A stretch of 6,349 nt of DNA from Balneolales bacterium. GTDB taxonomy: Bacteria > Bacteroidota > Rhodothermia > Balneolales > Natronogracilivirgulaceae. Positions within the stretch are counted from its first letter, which is position 1; each line of letters starts with the position of its first letter. Below the pieces are notes generated by a model that saw only the letters and a list, made by a program, of their open reading frames with translations, was not told the DNA's origin and did no database searches. Where the stretch lies: the NCBI GenBank assembly GCA_007131625.1, contig SLQC01000007.1, forward strand, positions 1-6,349. Reading direction: 5' to 3'. The translations under genes were made by a program, and so were the position numbers. Shown here one piece after another: positions 1 through 6,349 of this stretch.

Positions 1-2
1 TC

Positions 3-1079
3 CTCTGGTTATGGTCCAAGATAGCGGCTATGATATCAGAAGGGAAGTTGAAGGGTGAAGCTGCAGAGTATTATAATCATGCAGATAAAACGGTTCATTT
101 TCTTGAGGAAAACGTATTCCTGAATAATGGGAATTGTGCCTTTTTATTGACCGATGCCGGAGAAAAAAAAGAAATTAAATCGGGAGAAGGTTTTGATATC
201 AGCATTTATGCAGACCTTTTTATAGTTATCGGATTGACCGGATATGCTGGATTGACTAAAGACTTAAAAAGATTTGAAAGAGCCTTAACATTATACTACG
301 ATATTGTCGCAAGATTGAAGTCAGGAGTGATGCGTACGGAACCCTATCCTGTTCCGACAGGTTACCGGGCGCACTCAATTCCCATGATTATGTTACATGT
401 TACACAAGAACTCGCTGATGTTGCCAACACCCTGAATCACGATAAAAGTAAAGCGCTTCAGCAACGGGGTGTTGCCTATATGAAAACTATTATGGATGAT
501 TTTTCTCAGGATGATTACAGAGTTGTTGAAATGTTGCCACGTTATCAATCTGAGAAAAACACACTTCTGTACCGTCATGTCAACCCCGGTCATACCATTG
601 AATCCATGTGGTTTGTAATGAAAAGTGCTCGAAAAGATGGTAAGTATGAGTATATTGAGAAAGCTTCCCGGGTGATTAATCGGGCTGTGGAACTGGGTTG
701 GGATACTGATTATGGTGGTTTACTCCGGTTCGTAGATGCAAACGGAGGAAAACCGAAAGGGGAGAATAAAGGAACTGTATATGAAAAGTTAGTTATGGAC
801 ACCTGGGACACGAAGTTATGGTGGCCACATTCGGAGGCATTGTATGCTACCCTTCTGGCGTATAACTTAACGGGAGATAATCAAATGCTGGAAATACATA
901 AAAACTTCCATGAGTATACTTTTAAAACCTTTCCTCATCCCGATCCATCCATCGGAGAATGGATACAAATTCGAGATCGGAAAGGAAAGCCACTGAATAA
1001 AGTTGTAGCATTACCTGTAAAAGACCCTTACCATATTCTAAGAAATTTGTTACTAATTGTAGATTTACTGGAGAAATAA
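3..1079 (+). CDS. N-acylglucosamine 2-epimerase (AGE) family protein, 5'-truncated by the window edge
   Basis: The AGE family comprises alpha/alpha-barrel sugar 2-epimerases and isomerases, such as GlcNAc/ManNAc epimerase, cellobiose 2-epimerase and mannose isomerases. The frame is open from the first full codon at base 3, reading LWLWSKIAA before the ATG at base 30. Family members are about 390-420 aa and only about 358 codons are visible, so roughly 40-60 N-terminal residues, including the conserved substrate-binding Arg region, lie upstream; the ATG at 30 is internal. Counting from that ATG, the diagnostic motif NPGHTIESMW is at 185-194 with H188 and E191, the WWPHSEA motif has H267 and E269, and the C-terminal YHILR motif has H335. 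These match the His-Glu...His set of AGE epimerases. No signal peptide can be judged because the N-terminus is missing. The gene precedes the oxidoreductase by 25 bases on the same strand, suggesting an operon. Family call is secure; substrate (GlcNAc, mannose, disaccharide) is not determined. Confidence 0.9.
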   Translation, partial: LWLWSKIAAMISEGKLKGEAAEYYNHADKTVHFLEENVFLNNGNCAFLLTDAGEKKEIKSGEGFDISIYADLFIVIGLTGYAGLTKDLKRFERALTLYYDIVARLKSGVMRTEPYPVPTGYRAHSIPMIMLHVTQELADVANTLNHDKSKALQQRGVAYMKTIMDDFSQDDYRVVEMLPRYQSEKNTLLYRHVNPGHTIESMWFVMKSARKDGKYEYIEKASRVINRAVELGWDTDYGGLLRFVDANGGKPKGENKGTVYEKLVMDTWDTKLWWPHSEALYATLLAYNLTGDNQMLEIHKNFHEYTFKTFPHPDPSIGEWIQIRDRKGKPLNKVVALPVKDPYHILRNLLLIVDLLEK

Positions 1080-1104
1080 ACAATTACAAAAAAAGAGAAC
1101 TAAC

Positions 1105-2439
1105 ATGAGTGAATCGATAAAACGACGTAAATTCATAAAAATAGCAGGGGCAACAGGTGTGGGGCTTGGTGTCATGGGCAGTAATGCCGGCTTCATTAAA
1201 AGCTTGTCACTCGAGAAAAGTGTATCGGTGGCCATCATGGGAACCAATAGTCGCGGGAATCGTTTGGCCAGTGGATTTGCAAGGCATCCAAATGTCACAG
1301 TCTCCTATATCTGCGATGTGGATGAGCTGGCAGTTAAGAAGGGTATCGAAGCTGTGAAAGAAGGTGGGCAGACAAAAGTACCAAAAGGAGTGAGTGACTT
1401 CAGACATGCATTGGATGATCCTTCCGTAGATGCTATTGTGATAGCCGCACCGGTACATTGGCATGCACCTGCTGCAATTCTTGCTTTAAAAGCAGGTAAA
1501 CATGTATACTTGGAGAAACCATGCAGCTATAATCCTCATGAGGGAGAACTGTTAGTGGAAGCTGCAGACAGGTACAATCGTGTTGTCCAAATGGGTAATC
1601 AGCGTCGTTCATGGAACAATGTCGTTGAAGGCATGCAGCTTTTGAAGGAAGATATTATTGGGGATACCTATTATGCACGCTGCTGGTATGCAAGCAGGAG
1701 AGGTTCCATAGGAGTCGGTAAATCCGCAGCAGTCCCATCTAATCTTGACTATGATCTCTGGCAAGGACCTGCACCGAGAAAGCCATATCGAGATAACGTA
1801 ATCCATTACAACTGGCATTGGTTCTGGCATTGGGGAGCCGGTGAGCTTCTGAATAATGGAACGCATTTTATTGACCTTGCCCGGTGGGGATTGGGGGTAA
1901 ATTACCCGACTCGCGTAACTTCCAGTGGTGGACGATATCATTGGAAGGATGATCAGCAAACGCCTGATACGCAAGTTGTCACCTATGATTTTCCTGAACA
2001 GAAAACAGTTGTATGGGATGCGCGAAGTTGTAATCCGAAAAGATCGGAAGGATCTGCTACTGGTGTCTCTTTTCATGGAAAAGAGGGTAGTATGATCGTC
2101 GATGGAAACGGTTATACACTCTATGATAATGATAACAGAGAGTTAAAAGTCACAAAAAGGGAAAGTGCTGAACCACTGGATACCACAGGTCCCGGATCTG
2201 ATTTAGACAGAGATCATCTGAACAATTTTATCGAGTGTATTCATGAAGGAAAAAAACCTGTTTCTGATATTAGAGATGCAAATATCAGTGTTCATATATG
2301 TCACTTGGGAAATATTGCACACAGGACAGGCCAGGTGATCAATTGTAATACTATAAACGGTCATATCCTGAATGAGAGCGAAGAAATTAATCGCTTGTGG
2401 CGCAGGGAGTATGAGCCGGGATGGGAACCTGTCGTATAA
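1105..2439 (+). CDS. Gfo/Idh/MocA family NAD(P)-dependent oxidoreductase with Tat signal
   Basis: This 444-aa protein belongs to the sugar/inositol dehydrogenase superfamily, which oxidises or reduces a sugar hydroxyl with a nicotinamide cofactor. The N-terminus carries a twin-arginine motif, KRRKFIK (residues 6-12), followed by a glycine-rich hydrophobic stretch to about residue 30, so export in folded form by Tat is predicted; no clean AxA cleavage site is visible. The Rossmann fold starts at about residue 40 with VAIMGTNSRGN (G46, G51). The family hallmark EKP is at 137-139, with K138 the conserved lysine, then GNQRRS at 164-169 and GTHFIDLARW at 251-260, typical of the catalytic domain. 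The C-terminal tail ending in REYEPGWEP is usual for exported members. An A-rich leader with a weak AGAG precedes the ATG, which is 25 bases after the epimerase stop. Family members of this exported type occur in 3-keto-glycoside metabolism, but substrate and direction cannot be read from the sequence. Confidence 0.95.
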   Translation: MSESIKRRKFIKIAGATGVGLGVMGSNAGFIKSLSLEKSVSVAIMGTNSRGNRLASGFARHPNVTVSYICDVDELAVKKGIEAVKEGGQTKVPKGVSDFRHALDDPSVDAIVIAAPVHWHAPAAILALKAGKHVYLEKPCSYNPHEGELLVEAADRYNRVVQMGNQRRSWNNVVEGMQLLKEDIIGDTYYARCWYASRRGSIGVGKSAAVPSNLDYDLWQGPAPRKPYRDNVIHYNWHWFWHWGAGELLNNGTHFIDLARWGLGVNYPTRVTSSGGRYHWKDDQQTPDTQVVTYDFPEQKTVVWDARSCNPKRSEGSATGVSFHGKEGSMIVDGNGYTLYDNDNRELKVTKRESAEPLDTTGPGSDLDRDHLNNFIECIHEGKKPVSDIRDANISVHICHLGNIAHRTGQVINCNTINGHILNESEEINRLWRREYEPGWEPVV

Positions 2440-2494
2440 CTTGCGTACATTGTGCGGCAATCAATGTGACGCAAAAAAGAATAGTAACAGATGG

Positions 2495-2544
2495 CTCGCC
2501 CTGACACCTGTCAAATCAATGAATTTGACAGGTGTCAGGGCGAG
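2495..2544. repeat. Perfect 22-bp inverted repeat (hairpin / REP-like palindrome)
   Basis: Bases 2495-2516 are an exact reverse complement of 2523-2544, with a 6-base loop CAATGA (2517-2522). Each arm contains a smaller dyad: TGACACCTGTCA at 2502-2513 and TGACAGGTGTCA at 2526-2537, so the element is a palindrome made of two palindromes. It lies between two convergent stop codons, 55 bases after the oxidoreductase stop and 39 bases beyond the esterase stop. A transcript from either strand would fold into a long stem. There is no T-run directly after the stem on the plus strand; on the minus strand a run of six T's (complement of A's 2473-2478) lies about 16 bases beyond. It may act as a bidirectional 3'-end stabiliser or weak terminator, or be a dispersed REP/MITE-type element. 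The repeat itself is certain; its role is not. Confidence 0.9.
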
Positions 2545-2583
2545 TATTGTCGGCAGGTACTGATATCCAAGACCATCACTTGT

Positions 2584-3993
2584 TTAATCTTTAAAGAATC
2601 TGTCGGCAAAATCAAGGTAGTTTTCCCAGTCAAAGAGGGTTACACCATGTCTGCCATCCCTTATATGATAACCGATTGTTCCCATAACCGGGTGATTGAT
2701 TGCAGGAAGCGATGTTACAGGTAATCCCTCCAGTCCGTAAAGCTCATATACCGGTGAAGCTTCCCTGGCCGATAAAAACTCTCCCCTGGGATCTGCCCAC
2801 AGGTCTTCTTCAGCACTCGTTACGTACAAAGGTCTTGGAGCAATCAACGAAAGTAACATATGCTGGTCAAAAGGAAGCATATGTTCTTTATTATTATAAC
2901 GTGAGTAATTTTTACAGAACCAGTGGGGAAAGCTTGTATTGATGACCCCGATGGTTTCACCAAATCTGCGGCTGGAAAGTGCGGCACCTCCGGATCCGGA
3001 ATTATTAGATATGACTATGGCAAAACGTTCATCCAACGCTCCAGCCCAAAGTGCGGTTTTTCCAAGCCTGGAGTGACCTATCAGCCCTATTCTGTCATGA
3101 TCAATATCTTCATCCGTTTCAAGGTAATCCATCATCCTGCTCAATCCCCATGCCCATGCAGCGATGGTACCCCACTCATCAGAAGCAGGTTCTTCGTTCT
3201 CTTCATAAGCAAGGGACCGGACACTTTCATTTATTCTGTTATGCTCATCAGGTTCGATATCACCGGCATATGCGGTCACCAGTCCATACCCTCTCTGCAA
3301 TAGCTTTTCAACATGCCATCTCTCGGAATAAACTCCTCTGGTGGCTTCTGTCGCTCTGTTATTACGAATGCCAATACTTTCATTTGGTCGCATCCATTTT
3401 TGTGATATCGTAATGCCTTCATCATCGTGGATGGTGTGATTACCATAAAAACTCAAGCCTGGTATTGCAGGCACCGGCTTCCGCACATGATTAGGCAGAT
3501 AAATCAACAGATCAATGGACAAGTCCGGGTTATCTTCACCAAACAAAATGGACACCTGTTTTCTAGTTGCCATTCCCCCAAGTGCATCCGGATCAACAGA
3601 ACGTGTTTGGAATTCAATGTCATAGGTAAATTCAGGCACTTTCCCATATACATATGATTCAAACATCGCTATGATTTCAGGCCGCCGGATCGAGACCCAG
3701 GCACTTCTATCTTTTACAATTTGACCGTCTGCGGTTATCAATGGATCGACAAGTTCGTAATCAGGTACTTCAGCCTCATCGTTAGTAACTATACCACGGT
3801 AATAGTTGTTAAGCCAGCTTCTGGCTTTTTCATAATCTTCCAGTCGATCGGTATTTGCCATAATATCCTCATAGTACAAAAGGCTATCGGCATCCGAATG
3901 TATCCAGGTGGCAGCACTTTTAGCATAGATTAAGTTACTCCAGCTTAATGCAGCGATTATCAGAAACAGTAATTTCTTAATTGATAAAGACAT
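2584..3993 (-). CDS. Secreted CE15-type glucuronoyl esterase-like alpha/beta hydrolase
   Basis: CE15 enzymes hydrolyse esters of (4-O-methyl)glucuronic acid, such as lignin-carbohydrate links on xylan. From the ATG at 3993 the protein is 469 aa. That start gives a clean Sec signal peptide, with a basic SLSIKK n-region, a hydrophobic core and likely cleavage after IYA (about residue 24); ATG codons at 4014 and 4020 in the same frame are alternatives and overlap the upstream gene. The nucleophile motif GHSRLGK is at 306-312 (S308), matching the CE15 GxSRxGK motif. The NSGSGG loop is at 331-336, FPHWF at 355-359, IAPRPLYV at 384-391, DLWADPRGEF at 397-406, and the catalytic His region GYHIRDGRHGVT ends in H449. 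The canonical acid position is N331 rather than Glu, so the acid is probably in the 395-401 region (E395, E396, D397 or D401). It is the last gene of the minus-strand operon, 13 bases after the previous stop. Family call is strong; xylan/lignin specificity is inferred. Confidence 0.9.
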   Translation of the reverse strand: MSLSIKKLLFLIIAALSWSNLIYAKSAATWIHSDADSLLYYEDIMANTDRLEDYEKARSWLNNYYRGIVTNDEAEVPDYELVDPLITADGQIVKDRSAWVSIRRPEIIAMFESYVYGKVPEFTYDIEFQTRSVDPDALGGMATRKQVSILFGEDNPDLSIDLLIYLPNHVRKPVPAIPGLSFYGNHTIHDDEGITISQKWMRPNESIGIRNNRATEATRGVYSERWHVEKLLQRGYGLVTAYAGDIEPDEHNRINESVRSLAYEENEEPASDEWGTIAAWAWGLSRMMDYLETDEDIDHDRIGLIGHSRLGKTALWAGALDERFAIVISNNSGSGGAALSSRRFGETIGVINTSFPHWFCKNYSRYNNKEHMLPFDQHMLLSLIAPRPLYVTSAEEDLWADPRGEFLSAREASPVYELYGLEGLPVTSLPAINHPVMGTIGYHIRDGRHGVTLFDWENYLDFADRFFKD

Positions 3994-4006
3994 GGGGTTA
4001 TATCGC

Positions 4007-5437
4007 TCATTCATTATCATAAAGGTTGAACGCAAAAAGTTGCACTGATTGATGCATTTGAAATTCCAGCCGAACGGGTAAACCTTCCAAATCAGCCAGT
4101 GGCCGGGCCCATCTTACCGGAGCCTCGATTGAATCAATAGTGATCGGGTCAAAGTCCGAAAAAGTAAAACCGGGAATCGGCTCGCCGTCCTGATCCATCA
4201 CTTGTACAAATATCTTTCCATTATCTGCATTGACATTGAGTGTCATCCGGATCCCTTCAAAGATCAGTGCTGGTGTGAGCAGACGGGCAGTATCTCCGCT
4301 GCCTTCATGGTGGGTATCTGACTCCCGGGCCACGTACCGGTCCCGACCAATCCGTGCCAGACCTATTTGACGATCTCTGTTTCGATCGCCCTTGTGACCA
4401 TACCTGTAGCCGCCGTAATAAAGATAAACCTCGTCATCAACTGGAAGTTGGGTATCCACCCATGACATGGCACGATCCCAGGTTCCAGGTTGGGACGATC
4501 GATTCAGAAATGGCTCTCTGTCACGCACCCATGTCTTTCCGTCACGCGACCATACCAGCGTTGTGTATCCGATGCCACGGATTTCTCCATAGGGTTCGGC
4601 CGGATGATCTTCCCGCAGAACTTTTACCATTCCTATGAGCAAATCACCCCGTGCCAACACTCCGCCCATGCAATAGAACTGGGTTTCTCCATAATCACGT
4701 TTATCCGGGTAAATGTGCATATCAGAATCTAACCAGCTTAGTAAGTCTTCACTGTTGCTTTGCGAGCATGTCCGAAGATTACTGTTTAGCCAGTCACGCG
4801 GTTCTATATACGATTTGAAATTGAGGCCGTAGCGATTGCGGATGGGATCCCGGTAAATGTTGACGAAATCACCGCTGCTCACGAGAATGTCCGGTGATAA
4901 GCTATCCCAATCCAGCCCATCAGACGACACAGCAACACGTACTCCGCCATCATGATAATAAGCGTATTTGTATCGCTTCTCAGATTGTAAATAATCCAGG
5001 CCTTCGTCAATGATGCTCGCTCCATAGGTTACGGTGAATGGAAAACTCAGTTCCATGTGAGGACGAATCCAGTGCACACCATCATTCGATTCCATGTATC
5101 CCAGATGTGACTGACGCCTGCCATCAACCTGGATGTTATACCATATACGAAAGCGCTTCGTCTCCGGATCACGCAGGACGGAGATGTAGGGCTGGAAGTT
5201 ACCGTCCTCTTCACCACTGATCAACGGATTGGCCGACTCCCGTTTTGGAGACATAATTCTTCGAACCACAAAGGAAGAACTTTCAATGAGGTAATCGTCC
5301 AGGAATAAGTGTGGTCCGATACCCAGTACAATTGGATCGATCGATTCCGGGGCCGACTCCGCGATCGCCTCGCATGAGTGTACCATGGAGACAATCGAGA
5401 TTAATACTGTAATAAAGCATAACCTTATAAAAAACAT
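4007..5437 (-). CDS. Secreted beta-propeller glycoside hydrolase-like protein (GH32/GH43-like), substrate unknown
   Basis: From the ATG at 5437 this is a 476-aa exported protein. The signal peptide is MFFIRLC plus a hydrophobic core to about residue 18; VHSC (19-22) could be a weak lipobox, otherwise cleavage is soon after. An in-frame TTG at 5461 overlaps the upstream stop as TTGA and would add eight basic residues; the ATG was preferred because a purine-rich GAGAGTCGAG precedes it and it gives a normal signal peptide. The body looks like a five-bladed propeller: HLFLDDYLIE at 43-52, RDP plus aromatic-strand motifs at 89-102 and 196-208, and four S-x-D-x-x-x-W turns at 117-123, 171-177, 229-235 and 297-303, three of them S-x-D-G-x-x-W. 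Residues about 385-474 form a predicted C-terminal beta-sandwich (VQVMDQDGEPIPGF and following). Such proteins are often labelled glycosyl hydrolase in Planctomycetota and Bacteroidota, but I know of no firm activity for this subgroup. It is the middle operon gene, with its stop 13 bases before the CE15 start. Confidence 0.8.
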   Translation of the reverse strand: MFFIRLCFITVLISIVSMVHSCEAIAESAPESIDPIVLGIGPHLFLDDYLIESSSFVVRRIMSPKRESANPLISGEEDGNFQPYISVLRDPETKRFRIWYNIQVDGRRQSHLGYMESNDGVHWIRPHMELSFPFTVTYGASIIDEGLDYLQSEKRYKYAYYHDGGVRVAVSSDGLDWDSLSPDILVSSGDFVNIYRDPIRNRYGLNFKSYIEPRDWLNSNLRTCSQSNSEDLLSWLDSDMHIYPDKRDYGETQFYCMGGVLARGDLLIGMVKVLREDHPAEPYGEIRGIGYTTLVWSRDGKTWVRDREPFLNRSSQPGTWDRAMSWVDTQLPVDDEVYLYYGGYRYGHKGDRNRDRQIGLARIGRDRYVARESDTHHEGSGDTARLLTPALIFEGIRMTLNVNADNGKIFVQVMDQDGEPIPGFTFSDFDPITIDSIEAPVRWARPLADLEGLPVRLEFQMHQSVQLFAFNLYDNE

Positions 5438-5457
5438 CTCGACTCTCGATTTCGGCC

Positions 5458-6201
5458 TCAATCCAGTTTATTGAGATAAATATTTCTGAATTCAACAAGA
5501 CTGGAGGCGGGGCGATAGCGATCGTTCTCGAAGTCGTATCCACCATGATATTGCAACGCCAATGGTCCTGCATCATCAACTCCGGGAAGCTGGGCGTGTT
5601 CAATTACAAGGTGCCCATTAAGAAGAAGCGTCAATCGATCCCCGTTCATTTTGATAAAAAATGTATTCCATTCACCTACAGGATGGTCCGCACGAACATT
5701 GGGAGTGACACCTGCCCGCACTTCGTCGGACATATTGCTGTCGGTTCGGTAACCCCATACTTCGCCCGACCCAATTGGCCAGTTCCAGATATTTACTTGA
5801 GCCTTGGACATTCCGCGTAAGTAAATTCCCGAATCCGCATTGAAGAAGGGCATACTTAATTCGTTGCCTTCATCATCCACCAGTATCTTGCCATCCTGTC
5901 CGATTAACGGACGCGACTCGAGTGTCGGAGCATCAGTGATACGCCACTCAATATAGAGAATAAAGTCACCATAGGATTCTTCGGTCCAGATATCACGGTC
6001 ACCACTAAGCTGCGTTCTCGGATCACAGTTAATAACGCCGTCAATCACGCTCCAGGATTCTGCGGCCGCTTCCGACACACGCCAACCCGTCAGATCTTCC
6101 CCGTTGAAAAGAGGAATCCAGTCATCTCCGAAGTTCGGTTGGGCATTCACCGAAAAACAACTTAACCCCACAATTATCATCGCAGCCAATCCAAATCTCA
6201 T
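5458..6201 (-). CDS. Secreted DUF1080 / 3-keto-disaccharide hydrolase domain protein
   Basis: DUF1080 (3-keto-disaccharide hydrolase family) proteins have a concanavalin-like beta-sandwich; characterised members cleave 3-keto-glycosides made by Gfo/Idh-type dehydrogenases. From the ATG at 6201 the protein is 247 aa with a Sec signal peptide, likely cut after SVNA (residue 20). GGAAAA-like purines (GGAAAAC) lie upstream of this ATG; ATGs at 6216 and 6234 are alternative starts adding 5 or 11 residues. The mature protein begins with the family signature WIPLFNGEDLTGWR (28-41). Further hallmarks are GDFILYIEWR (78-87), DSGIYLRG (123-130), AQVNIWNWPIGSGEVWGYR (134-152), GEWN (176-179), LNGHLVIEHAQL (194-205) and the C-terminal LQYHGG...VEFRNIYLNKL (216-246). 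Length is normal for a single-domain member. It is the first gene of the minus-strand operon and its TGA (5460-5458) lies 20 bases before the next ATG. Domain call is very secure; enzymatic role is by family analogy. Confidence 0.92.
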   Translation of the reverse strand: MRFGLAAMIIVGLSCFSVNAQPNFGDDWIPLFNGEDLTGWRVSEAAAESWSVIDGVINCDPRTQLSGDRDIWTEESYGDFILYIEWRITDAPTLESRPLIGQDGKILVDDEGNELSMPFFNADSGIYLRGMSKAQVNIWNWPIGSGEVWGYRTDSNMSDEVRAGVTPNVRADHPVGEWNTFFIKMNGDRLTLLLNGHLVIEHAQLPGVDDAGPLALQYHGGYDFENDRYRPASSLVEFRNIYLNKLD

Positions 6202-6349
6202 TTTACAGTTTTCCATAGAGCAGATTATTATCATTTTAGGTAATTCATACCGATAGTTTCAGCAGGTTCTTTTCAGGTATGTGTTTATTTAATCAGATTT
6301 TTAAGTACAGAAATCAAGTTATCAAAGCTGTTATTGAATCGCCATTCGA
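6202..6349 (-). other. Upstream region of the minus-strand operon
   Basis: This stretch has no convincing gene and must hold the promoter of the three-gene operon unless the operon starts outside the window. It is AT-rich. I looked for the Bacteroidota -7 motif (TAnnTTTG with a TTG about 20 bases upstream) and for sigma-70 boxes and found only weak partial matches, so no promoter is called. The pentamer ACCTG occurs twice, 11 bases apart on the minus strand (about 6260-6280), which may be coincidence. Confidence 0.3.

Noticed and set aside
30..32. ATG at base 30 as the true start of the epimerase
   Set aside because: The frame is open to the window edge with family-like residues (LWLWSK) upstream, and the protein would be about 50 residues short of the family length.
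1609..2076. A 155-codon open frame on the minus strand inside the oxidoreductase gene
   Set aside because: It is antisense to a clearly conserved coding region, its translation resembles no family, and it has no start context; it is a shadow frame.
2495..2544. Ordinary rho-independent terminator
   Set aside because: The stem is long and perfect but lacks a T-run immediately after it on either strand; the nearest minus-strand T-run is about 16 bases away. A terminator role is possible but not called.
2372..2724. Small plus-strand open frames crossing the palindrome
   Set aside because: They overlap the oxidoreductase 3' end, the inverted repeat and the esterase 3' end in the wrong frame, with no plausible ribosome site or domain.
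2923..3413. Plus-strand open frames antisense to the CE15 gene
   Set aside because: They lie wholly opposite a gene with conserved motifs and give low-complexity, Cys/His-rich translations without recognisable domains.
4007..5437. Sialidase assignment based on the S-x-D-x-x-x-W turns and the upstream-strand AGE epimerase
   Set aside because: The turns resemble but do not match the Asp-box (SxDxGxTW), and no sialidase arginine triad or FRIP motif is seen, so a sialic-acid locus is not supported.

Overview
The window holds five protein-coding genes in two blocks that face each other. It looks like carbohydrate-utilisation DNA from a Gram-negative bacterium, most plausibly Bacteroidota or a relative such as Balneolota. 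The reasons are Sec and Tat export signals, weak or absent Shine-Dalgarno sequences with A-rich leaders, moderate GC, and protein families (CE15 esterase, DUF1080, exported Gfo/Idh) that are abundant in glycan-degrading Bacteroidota, Planctomycetota and Verrucomicrobiota. The phylum call is inference.

Plus strand, bases 1-2439: the 3' part of an N-acylglucosamine 2-epimerase (AGE) family gene whose start lies before the window. After a 25-base gap comes a complete Gfo/Idh/MocA-type NAD(P)-dependent oxidoreductase with a twin-arginine export signal. The two are probably co-transcribed.

Bases 2440-2583: a convergent intergenic gap dominated by a perfect 22-bp inverted repeat with a 6-base loop (2495-2544). 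It contains two nested TGACA-NN-TGTCA dyads and has no T-run directly after it, so it may be a REP/MITE-like palindrome rather than an ordinary terminator.

Minus strand, bases 6234 down to 2584: a tight three-gene operon. In transcription order it encodes a secreted DUF1080 / 3-keto-disaccharide-hydrolase-type protein, a secreted beta-propeller glycosidase-like protein of unknown function, and a secreted CE15 glucuronoyl-esterase-like hydrolase. Junctions are overlapping or nearly so, which suggests translational coupling.

As a working model, the exported enzymes act on an extracytoplasmic uronic-acid-containing glycan. CE15 would remove ester linkages from (methyl)glucuronoyl groups, the propeller protein would act on or bind glycosides, and the DUF1080 protein with the Tat-exported oxidoreductase could be parts of an oxidative 3-keto-glycoside pathway. 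The AGE epimerase would handle a released sugar. Family assignments are strong for four of the five genes; the joint pathway is inference from neighbourhood only. No RNA gene, CRISPR array, transposase gene or riboswitch was recognised.
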